Shown in pieces: positions 58,697 through 64,000 of a stretch of DNA of 64,000 nucleotides. Source of the DNA: Azospirillum fermentarium (GTDB lineage Bacteria; Pseudomonadota; Alphaproteobacteria; Azospirillales; Azospirillaceae); assembly GCF_025961205.1 (NCBI RefSeq), contig NZ_JAOQNH010000003.1, forward strand, positions 988,501 through 1,052,500, written 5' to 3'. Below the pieces are notes generated by a model. The model was not told where the DNA came from and ran no database searches. It saw only the letters and a list, made by a program, of their open reading frames with translations. Numbering within the stretch: the stretch's first letter is position 1; each line of letters begins with the position of its first letter. Made by a program: the position numbers and the translations under genes.

Positions 58697-58750
58697 GGGT
58701 TCTCCGCGACGGACGGCCGGGAGCCTCTCTCCCAACCTCCTCATCCGTCA
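58697..58750 (-). promoter_or_regulatory. Structured leader, family A, copy 3 (ParB-like gene)
   Basis: The leader resembles those before ArdC and DUF6878 (shared blocks TCTCCGCGACGG, CCGG(A/G)AGCCT, TCTC). Its closing stem is GACGGA (58708-58713) with TCCGTC (58744-58749), where the other two have GACGGG/CCCGTC. This is a compensating pair change that argues for a real fold. Confidence 0.55.
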
Positions 58751-58899
58751 TCCCGATGTCCACCTCCCTCTTCCTCTGACCCGGGCGGGGTTCCGGAGCC
58801 GGCCGGTACTCCGCGTCCTGCCTGAACGTCCGCTTGCCGGGAGGGCACCGCCACGCGCATCATCCCGGCCAAGTTCGGCGGAGCCGTTCGGGGAGGGTT

Positions 58900-59091
58900 G
58901 TGGTGTTCGTGGTGGACGAGACGATGGCCACGGCGGTGCGCCGGGCTTTCGACGAGCGGGGCGAATGGCCGGCGGTGGCGGAACTGCGGCGCCACGTGTG
59001 CATCGACGACAACGCCGAGGCCCTGCGGGTGGTGCGGACCATCGCCTCGTGGCACCGCTCTCCGGAGGCGTCCGAGCGGCCGCCCGCCTGA
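58900..59091 (+). CDS. Small hypothetical protein
   Basis: A 63-residue protein from a GTG preceded by GGGGAGG: VVFVVDETMATAVRRAFDER, WPAVAELRRHVCIDDNAEAL, then RVVRTIASWHR. The sequence has good amphipathic helices and coding-like composition. It points right between two left-pointing genes and diverges from the ParB-like gene. No family is recognised; a start at 58903 or 58909 is equally possible. Confidence 0.55.
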   Translation: MVFVVDETMATAVRRAFDERGEWPAVAELRRHVCIDDNAEALRVVRTIASWHRSPEASERPPA

Positions 59092-59114
59092 ACGCCCGGT
59101 CCGTCACCGCGCCG

Positions 59115-59330
59115 TCATGCGGACCGCCTCACCCGCGCCGTGCGCCGGCGATCGGGGATGCGGGCGTCGTCGTAGGGGCTGTCTTCCGATCGCCGCAGGG
59201 CGATCCCGCGCGCCTCGGCGCGGTCGGCCGCTTCGACCGCATAGGTCTCGATCCCGTACACCGCACCGGCGTTCGAGAACACGACCTCGACCACGAAACG
59301 GGGCGCGGCCGGTTGTTTCACAGGGGTCAT
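59115..59330 (-). CDS. Small hypothetical protein
   Basis: A 71-residue protein from ATG 59330 with GGAGG 7 bases upstream: APRFVVEVVFSNAGAVYGIE, then TYAVEAADRAEARGIALRRS. The strand-helix pattern with a basic tail suggests a small alpha/beta protein. It follows the PP-loop gene on the same strand by about 75 bases. No family is recognised with confidence. Confidence 0.6.
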   Translation of the reverse strand: MTPVKQPAAPRFVVEVVFSNAGAVYGIETYAVEAADRAEARGIALRRSEDSPYDDARIPDRRRTARVRRSA

Positions 59331-59403
59331 CACACATCCTCCGGCAAGGGCTGTGTCGGGAAGGGAGGCAGGGCCGGCTTGGCGGCAGCAACGCAGGGGG
59401 GCG

Positions 59404-60351
59404 TTACACACCGCACAGGCCCTCGCATTCGTTGGGCCAGAGATCGAGCTGGCCGCGGTCGGCGTCGGTGGTCAGGTCCGCCTCGTCGAGCGGCACGGCG
59501 GAGCGGTGGAGATAGACCTTGCCGCGGATGCCGCGAAAACCGGTGCGGATGGCCCGGTCCACCGCCAGGGCGTCGGCCCAGGCGTCGGGATCGCCGTCGC
59601 GCAGCCGCCGCCAGTGGGCGTCGGAGTGGAAGGGGCAGCCGATGCAGGCGCTGCGGGGCGGCTCCGGATAGCCGTGCCGGGCCAGCCAGAGCAGGCAGTC
59701 GCGCCGGGTCATCCGCCGCTCGACCAGCGGCCAGCGGTTGACCTGCCAGCCCTCGGCCGACGGCTTCATACGCGCCGCCTCGTCCAGCGAAATCCCCAGC
59801 CACACCTCCACCACCGGGGTCTTGGGCGAGCGCCGGCCGGCGATCCCGGCCAGTTCGCGCACCTTGCGACGGATCGGCACCACCTTGTAGTCGCCGGTGC
59901 ACTGTCGGCGGATCATGCCGATGGTGACGCGGCCGGCCGGCAGGACGCGCGTGCCGACGACGACCGTCCCGCCCTGGCGGTCCTCGCCGACCAGCGGGAC
60001 CACGGTCCCGGGTGGGATGACGGTGCGGGTGTAGGCGGGGATGGACGCCCGGCGTTGTCCCCGAACCCCGGCCTGAAGGTCGGCCCGAAGGTCGCCGGCC
60101 GAGACGACGTGGACCGGAAAGGGCAGCACGCCCGGCGCCATCAGCCAGGCGAGGTGGCGATAGACCGCCTGCGGCTCCCAACCGGTGTCGGCGAAGACGG
60201 CGCAGTCGGGCATCGGGCCGACGGCGCCATGCGCCGCCATCAGGGCCAGGGTGGTGGACTGGACGCCGGCGCCGAGGCTGAGGACGCGCAGCCGGATTGC
60301 CTCCGCCGCCGGCTCGGGCGGCGGGCACCATGAGGAGAGCGCGCCCATCAC
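59404..60351 (-). CDS. PP-loop ATPase, PAPS reductase-like
   Basis: A 315-residue protein of the adenine-nucleotide alpha-hydrolase superfamily. The PP-loop is LSLGAGVQSTTLALMA, followed by FADTGWEPQAVYRHL and, near the end, SACIGCPFHSDAHWRRL with a CxxC pair. Such proteins occur on phages and ICEs. Relatives act in sulfur transfer to nucleic acids or in PAPS reduction. Missing assimilation genes nearby argue against a metabolic PAPS reductase; nucleic-acid modification or counter-defence is inferred. Its start overlaps the ardC stop by 4 bases. Confidence 0.82.
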   Translation of the reverse strand: MMGALSSWCPPPEPAAEAIRLRVLSLGAGVQSTTLALMAAHGAVGPMPDCAVFADTGWEPQAVYRHLAWLMAPGVLPFPVHVVSAGDLRADLQAGVRGQRRASIPAYTRTVIPPGTVVPLVGEDRQGGTVVVGTRVLPAGRVTIGMIRRQCTGDYKVVPIRRKVRELAGIAGRRSPKTPVVEVWLGISLDEAARMKPSAEGWQVNRWPLVERRMTRRDCLLWLARHGYPEPPRSACIGCPFHSDAHWRRLRDGDPDAWADALAVDRAIRTGFRGIRGKVYLHRSAVPLDEADLTTDADRGQLDLWPNECEGLCGV

Positions 60352-61295
60352 ACGGTCTCCCGCCCGTCACCGGCCACGGGGACGGTTTCGGGCAGGAAGC
60401 CGAGGAGATAGTCGGCCGCCTTGCTGGCTTGGCTGGCGGCGCGGACGATGGCATGATTGTCCGCGCGAAGGACGTCCAACCACGCCCCAAGGTAATCGGC
60501 GTGGCGGACGGTGGGGACGATGCCGAGCGCCGCACAGAGAAAGGCGGCCGAAATTTCGGCAATCAGCTCCTCGAAGGCGTACTTGCGGGAGCCGAAGGAC
60601 CCGGACAGGTCGCGATTCAACCTTGAGGCGTGTCCTGTCGCGTGAGCTCCCTCGTGGAGGGCGGTTCTGTGCCAGTTGATGGGTTCGAAGAAGGCCTGCG
60701 GAGGTGGCAGCTGCACGTAGTCGTGCTGGGGGCTGTAGAAGGCCCGGGTGCCGCCGATGCGGACCTCGATGCCGCTGGCCCGGATCAGCGCCTCGGCCCG
60801 CGGCAGGATCAGCCCCTCCGGGATCGGCGGCGGCGCCACGGCGATGCCCTCGGGCAGGCCGTCGCATTGGTCGCAATTGAAGACGGTGAAGCGCTTCAGG
60901 AAGGGGATCGCCTGGGGCTCGTCCCCGGTATCCCGCGCGCGCCGGCGCTCGTCGTCGGGGATGAAGCGGTCGGCGTAGACGACGGTGGTGCCGCGCTCGC
61001 CCTTGCGGACGTGGCCGCCCAGAGCCAAAGCCTGACGGAACGTCAGCCAGCCCTGGCCGGAGAAGCCGCGGGCGACGACGGCGCCCCACAGGATGAGCAC
61101 GTTCACGCCGCTGTAGGCGCGGCCGGTGGCGGCGTTGCGCGGCAGGCCGAGCGGGGCGGCGGCGGCCGGGGTTCCCCAGGGCTGCACCCAGGGCAGCCGG
61201 CCGGCTTCCAGCTCGGCGATGATGCGGGCGGTGATCTCGGCGTAGAGGCTGGTCCGGTCGGAACCGGCGCGGGCGGTTGGCGCGGTGTCGGGCAT
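60348..61295 (-). CDS. ardC: ArdC-like anti-restriction protein
   Basis: A 315-residue protein with the ArdC N-terminal ssDNA-binding domain (YAEITARIIAELEAGRLPWV, AYSGVNVLILWGA, GWLTFRQALALGGHVRKGER) and a C-terminal zincin-like domain with HEGAH (TALHEGAHATGHASRLNRD), EELIAEISAAFLC and YLGAWLDVLR. ArdC proteins bind single-stranded DNA and protect entering plasmids from restriction. Length and motifs are complete. It is coupled to the PP-loop gene and preceded by a terminator and a family A leader, so it has its own promoter. Confidence 0.92.
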   Translation of the reverse strand: MPDTAPTARAGSDRTSLYAEITARIIAELEAGRLPWVQPWGTPAAAAPLGLPRNAATGRAYSGVNVLILWGAVVARGFSGQGWLTFRQALALGGHVRKGERGTTVVYADRFIPDDERRRARDTGDEPQAIPFLKRFTVFNCDQCDGLPEGIAVAPPPIPEGLILPRAEALIRASGIEVRIGGTRAFYSPQHDYVQLPPPQAFFEPINWHRTALHEGAHATGHASRLNRDLSGSFGSRKYAFEELIAEISAAFLCAALGIVPTVRHADYLGAWLDVLRADNHAIVRAASQASKAADYLLGFLPETVPVAGDGRETV

Positions 61296-61300
61296 GGCGG

Positions 61301-61360
61301 GTCTCCGCGACGGGCTAGCCGGAAGCCTGTCCTCCAGCCCTCAAGCCCGTCGCGAACACC
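61301..61360 (-). promoter_or_regulatory. Structured leader, family A, copy 1 (ArdC)
   Basis: CGCGACGGGCT (61306-61316) pairs perfectly with AGCCCGTCGCG (61344-61354) over a 27-base loop. The ribosome site (GGAGA) lies right beside the stem. The same sequence and fold occur before the DUF6878 gene and, more divergent, before the ParB-like gene. Confidence 0.6.
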
Positions 61361-61421
61361 GCCTCGGCCCTCTCCCTCTACGGACGCGCCCGCCTCCTGC
61401 CGGCCGACAGGATGGCCAAAC

Positions 61422-61451
61422 AAAAAAATGGCCCGGCGTTGATGCCGGGCC
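61422..61451 (-). terminator. Strong intrinsic terminator after the DUF6915 gene
   Basis: GGCCCGGC (61430-61437) and GCCGGGCC (61444-61451) form an 8-bp stem with a 6-base loop. Leftwards an A and then seven Ts follow (61428-61422). This is a textbook Rho-independent terminator. It separates DUF6915 transcription from ardC. Confidence 0.88.
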
Positions 61452-61475
61452 GGTTGAGATGAAGGGGACGGGTCG

Positions 61476-61835
61476 TCAGCCGCCGTCGCCGGGATCGACG
61501 CCGGGGTGCAGGGGCTGGGCCCGGCCCATCCAGGGTTCCGGCCGGATGCAGCGCACCCAGTCGGCGAAGCCGGGGATGAAGCCGAGGTCCTCGCGGACGT
61601 GTTGCTCCCCGATCAGCCGCACCGGCACGACGCGGCCGGTGGACAGCGTCAGCGTGACGCCGTACAGCGTCTCCAGCAGGAAGATGCCCTCGGCGTGATG
61701 GCGCAGGGCCCGGTGGCGGAAATCAGCGGTTATGGCTTTCGAGCCGTCCATCCACTGGTGCAGGGCCATGTACTCGTCCGCCGTCCCTCCCCAGGTGCGT
61801 GCCGACGACAAGGCATGATGATACGCGTGTGCCAT
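61476..61835 (-). CDS. DUF6915 family protein
   Basis: A 119-residue protein with the DUF6915 pattern: HAYHHALSSARTWGGTADEY, WMDGSKAITADFRHRALRHH, GRVVPVRLIGEQHVREDLG and ending WMGRAQPLHPG. The many conserved His and Arg residues suggest metal or nucleic-acid chemistry, but no function is established. These proteins are common on ICEs and conjugative plasmids. A truncated copy of its 3' end lies at 62522-62675. It is 11 bases past the DUF6878 gene, so the two are co-transcribed. Confidence 0.85.
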   Translation of the reverse strand: MAHAYHHALSSARTWGGTADEYMALHQWMDGSKAITADFRHRALRHHAEGIFLLETLYGVTLTLSTGRVVPVRLIGEQHVREDLGFIPGFADWVRCIRPEPWMGRAQPLHPGVDPGDGG

Positions 61836-61846
61836 GGCAGCCTCCC

Positions 61847-62350
61847 TTAGAAGTCATGCTCGTAGTAGTCGCTGGCGGTATAGCGCTCGTTGTATTCCAG
61901 GCGGACCGCCCGCCCGGCGACGTCGAGGACGAGGACGCCGAACGCGCCGTCGCCGTCTTCCCAGCCGTCGTGGGTGGCGGTGAGCAGGTCGTAGGTCAGC
62001 GCCTCGACCGCCTCGCCCAGCGGCAGGGGCCGCCGTTCCAGGGCCGAGCCGTCCCAGAGCGGGGTGGCGATCTCGGCTTCGCCCTCCGGCAGCGGCACCT
62101 CCGCCCCGCCGGCCTGGGCGTGGATGGCCTCGATCTGGCCGGAATCGCCATAGCCGTCGAAGGTGACGGTGACGATGGAGAGCCCCGCTGCGGCCAGCGC
62201 CGCCAGGACGGCGTCCTTGCTGAGGATGCGGGCCTCGGCGACGAGGCGGCCGTGCGCCTCGGCCCGGGCCTGCCACAAGGCCGGCTCGGCTTCGGCCGGT
62301 GGTGCGGCGGGCACCCCGCCGATGGTCTCGTCGTGGTTGGAAGCGCACAT
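61847..62350 (-). CDS. DUF6878 family protein
   Basis: A 167-residue acidic protein with the DUF6878 pattern: IVTVTFDGYGDSGQIEAIHA, LTYDLLTATHDGWEDGDGAF and LEYNERYTASDYYEHDF at the C terminus. Start 62350 has GGAG about 8 bases upstream; the frame is open further but enters the leader. Acidic DNA-mimic-like composition is notable, and an anti-restriction role is only speculation. It is preceded by its own terminator-leader unit and followed by DUF6915. Confidence 0.8.
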   Translation of the reverse strand: MCASNHDETIGGVPAAPPAEAEPALWQARAEAHGRLVAEARILSKDAVLAALAAAGLSIVTVTFDGYGDSGQIEAIHAQAGGAEVPLPEGEAEIATPLWDGSALERRPLPLGEAVEALTYDLLTATHDGWEDGDGAFGVLVLDVAGRAVRLEYNERYTASDYYEHDF

Positions 62351-62352
62351 GT

Positions 62353-62410
62353 CCGGTCTCCGCGACGGGCCGGCCGGAAGCCTGTCTCCCAGCCCCCAAG
62401 CCCGTCGCAA
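62353..62410 (-). promoter_or_regulatory. Structured leader, family A, copy 2 (DUF6878)
   Basis: GCGACGGGC (62362-62370) pairs with GCCCGTCGC (62400-62408). The sequence is nearly the same as the ArdC leader at 61301-61360, including the spacing to the start codon. It is part of a tandem duplication described under findings. Confidence 0.6.
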
Positions 62411-62470
62411 ACACCGCCTCGACCCTCTCCCTCCCCGTCCTACGCCTTCCGGCAGGACGGACGGCCAGAC

Positions 62471-62495
62471 AAAGGCCCGGCTCTGGCGCCGGGCC
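62471..62495 (-). terminator. Terminator-like hairpin, duplicate of the DUF6915 terminator
   Basis: GGCCCGGC (62474-62481) and GCCGGGCC (62488-62495) form the same 8-bp stem as at 61430-61451. The U tract has shrunk to TTT then GTC, so termination is probably weaker. It follows the truncated DUF6915 copy. Confidence 0.6.
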
Positions 62496-62521
62496 GTTCG
62501 TGGTATGGAGTGGAAGAACCC

Positions 62522-62675
62522 TCAGCCGTCGGTGACGGGATCGATACCGGGAGGAGGGGGGGCGGGCCCGGCCCATCCAGAGGACCGGCCGAATGCAGCG
62601 CATCCGGTCGGTGAAGCTGGAGACGAAGGAAGTCATCGCGGAAGCGGCCTTCCCCGATCGAGGACGAAACCGGCG
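62522..62675 (-). pseudogene. Truncated copy of the DUF6915 gene 3' end
   Basis: This strip aligns with 61476-61625, the last 45-50 codons of the DUF6915 gene, ending at the equivalent TGA (62524-62522). It includes the segment for RCIRPVLWMGRA, matching RCIRPEPWMGRA. The remainder of the gene is absent and replaced by the divergent DUF123 gene, and small indels disturb the frame. It is a remnant left by duplication of the 3' end-terminator-leader unit. Confidence 0.65.
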
Positions 62676-62719
62676 GTCTCCCGTTGACGCCTCACGGCAG
62701 CCACGCTGAAGTGGCGGTG

Positions 62720-63547
62720 ATGATGTCCACGCAGGCTTCCCAGTTCCACCGCACGGCGGAAGCCGTCCCTTCCGTCGCCGGCGCCTATGTTCTGCTCGTC
62801 AGGCTGGCGGAGGCGGTGGACGTCGCCCTGCCCGGCCGGGCCAAGGCCATTCTGCCGCCGGGGCGGTACCTGTACTGCGGCAGCGCCCGCGGCCCGGGTG
62901 GCCTGCGTGCCCGCGTCGGCCGTCACATGCGCCGGGACAAGAGCCTTCGCTGGCACATCGACCACTTGACCACGGCGGGTACCGTGACCGGCTGCTGGGT
63001 TTTTCCCGCCGGCGACGAATGCGCGCTGGTCGCACGCTTCGCCGCCCTGCCGGTCCCGATCCCGGGGTTCGGCAGCAGCGACTGCACCGTTTGCCGGAGC
63101 CATCTCCTGGCGTGGCCCGATGGCGTCGCGCTGCCCTTCGGCGCACCGGATGTTTCTCCGACCGCCGCTGGACCGGACGTCGCCCGGGTGCTATCGGTCG
63201 CGGCCATGACCGATACCGTGGACTTCACCCCCGCCGAACGCGACCTGATCCGCCGCGAGTTCATGAGCCGCTGGTCGGAACCGCCGCGGCTGGCGGACGG
63301 CATCCTCCTGAAGCGGTGGGCGACCGGCCCGCGGAGAGGCGAACCGAAGCTCCCGGCCATCGTCCAGAGCCTGCTGGAGCGCGGGCTGGTGACGATCGCC
63401 GAAACGGATCGGGGGTTTCCCCGCGCCCATTTCACCGCGGCGGGATACGCAGCGTTGCGGGCCATGGCGGCCAGCCCGCGGCATCTCCCGCCGGAGCGCT
63501 ATGGTCACCTCATCGACGAGCTCGCGCGCCGGCTGGAGGACCGCTGA
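62720..63547 (+). CDS. DUF123 (GIY-YIG-like) nuclease-domain protein
   Basis: A protein of about 275 residues. Residues 20-130 form a DUF123/GIY-YIG-type domain: AGAYVLLVRLAEAVDVALPG, GRYLYCGSARGPGGLRARVG, RHMRRDKSLRWHIDHLTTAG and SSDCTVCRSHLL. The C-terminal 110 residues resemble a small winged-helix module (FTPAERDLIRREFMSRWSEP, LPAIVQSLLERGLVTIAETD). Fusions like this are seen on ICEs; the activity is probably DNA binding or cleavage. The start at 62720 or 62723 has only a weak ribosome site, and the frame opens from 62684. Confidence 0.78.
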   Translation: MMSTQASQFHRTAEAVPSVAGAYVLLVRLAEAVDVALPGRAKAILPPGRYLYCGSARGPGGLRARVGRHMRRDKSLRWHIDHLTTAGTVTGCWVFPAGDECALVARFAALPVPIPGFGSSDCTVCRSHLLAWPDGVALPFGAPDVSPTAAGPDVARVLSVAAMTDTVDFTPAERDLIRREFMSRWSEPPRLADGILLKRWATGPRRGEPKLPAIVQSLLERGLVTIAETDRGFPRAHFTAAGYAALRAMAASPRHLPPERYGHLIDELARRLEDR

Positions 63548-63750
63548 TGTTTGGGCGTCCGGCACACGTCGCGGTCGGCGACCGCTTCACCAAGGTCGGC
63601 CAGCCGTCGCGGGTGTTCATCGTGATGGCTCTGGACGACCGTCCCGGTCGGCCGCCGCACGCGTTCGTGTCCGCGGCACCGAACGGTGGAGACCGCCGGC
63701 TGATCGCGGTCTCCGCGCTCACCGATGCAACCCTGTTCAGACGACTGTGA
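63547..63750 (+). CDS. Small hypothetical protein coupled to the DUF123 gene
   Basis: A 67-residue protein whose ATG overlaps the preceding stop (TGATG): AHVAVGDRFTKVGQPSRVFI, then VMALDDRPGRPPHAFVSAAP and RRLIAVSALTDATLFRRL. Its beta-rich pattern suggests a small barrel. No named family is certain. Overlap implies translational coupling and a shared role with the DUF123 protein. Confidence 0.7.
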   Translation: MFGRPAHVAVGDRFTKVGQPSRVFIVMALDDRPGRPPHAFVSAAPNGGDRRLIAVSALTDATLFRRL

Positions 63751-63875
63751 AAAGGGTGAGCACGGCGCTGTTCGCACCGCGAGCGATGCAGCCAGCCAGG
63801 GCTCCTGGACAGCCGGCACCCCGCTGAAGACGCGGAGGCTTGTGCCGGATCGTCTTCCCCACCTCAGGGGAGACC

Positions 63876-64000
63876 ATGGCGAAGCTCCGCATGCCTCGCG
63901 GTCGGGACCGGGTGACAGCACATCGCCGCTGCTCCATGCTCAAGGGCCATGCCGAAGCCGACGCCCTCCGATTCGACCCGTTCTGCCGCCGAGGACCGCG
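63876..64000 (+). CDS. Possible small basic protein, partial at window end
   Basis: An open frame starting MAKLRMPRGRDRVTAHRRCS and running off the window is preceded by a good ribosome site (GGGGAG, 5 bases). It is strongly basic. Only 41 residues are visible and no family is recognised, so this call is tentative. Confidence 0.4.
   Translation, partial: MAKLRMPRGRDRVTAHRRCSMLKGHAEADALRFDPFCRRGP

Noticed and set aside
56155..58779. An 874-residue open frame opposite the ParB-like gene
   Set aside because: It is an antisense artefact of high GC with no recognisable motif or ribosome site.
62684..62719. Longer N terminus for the DUF123 protein
   Set aside because: The extra residues are not conserved and no ribosome site supports the upstream start.
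1..64000. CRISPR arrays, tRNA and rRNA genes
   Set aside because: No regularly spaced identical repeats, cloverleaf-like tRNA sequence or rRNA core sequence was recognised on reading; a tRNAscan and an rRNA model search would settle this.

Overview
The window is GC-rich (about two thirds G+C over most of its length) and its genes look alphaproteobacterial, most like Azospirillum or other Rhodospirillales; that assignment is inferred from gene content and codon use. It reads as a catabolic region joined to most of a conjugative element, either an integrative conjugative element (ICE) or a plasmid. No integrase, tRNA, rRNA or CRISPR array is visible.

Positions 1-15000 hold a lipid or hydrophobic-compound catabolism region. 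A left-pointing set encodes an acyl-CoA dehydrogenase, an SCP2-type thiolase, an acyl-CoA ligase, a saccharopine-dehydrogenase-like reductase, and the envelope set DUF1302 / DUF1329 / YCF48-like / RND (MMPL) transporter. Two short-chain dehydrogenases point right. They flank a MalT-type LuxR regulator, the likely local activator.

Positions 15094-31400 are a nearly continuous left-pointing transfer and maintenance block. In transcription order it has an FseA-like activator split by a +1 frameshift, an AlpA/RdfS-like excisionase, RepA with a probable origin in its 3' end, ParA, a ribbon-helix-helix protein, a second ParA with a degenerate P-loop, a compact relaxase, a coupling protein split into two coupled genes, a small CopG-type protein, and trbB-C-D-E-J-(K)-L-F-G-I. 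Beside it (31536-32191) a small DUF2285 gene and an XRE gene diverge, as qseM and qseC do in the Mesorhizobium symbiosis ICE. Together these resemble the FseA/QseM/QseC/RdfS circuit known to control ICE excision and transfer.

Positions 32200-49000 are accessory: small regulators, DUF736, an unknown protein with a nuclease-like motif, a 1744-residue exonuclease-RecQ-UvrD fusion, and a distinctly lower-GC insert. The insert holds a decayed resolvase, an SMC/Rad50-like ABC ATPase, a small middle protein, a PD-(D/E)XK nuclease and a convergent DNA methyltransferase. It looks like an ABC-three-component (Lamassu-like) or restriction-modification-like defence module.

Positions 49085-64000 are the element's second backbone arm: DUF2493, Toprim primase-like, Strawberry-notch helicase/methylase, DUF6117, a large ParB-like protein, a PP-loop (PAPS reductase-like) protein, ArdC anti-restriction, DUF6915, DUF6878 and a GIY-YIG-like DUF123 protein. 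Two families of conserved, foldable leaders precede several of these genes, and one leader, with its terminator and a gene 3' end, has been tandemly duplicated. The leaders may be shared regulatory RNAs or single-strand promoters used on entry into a recipient.
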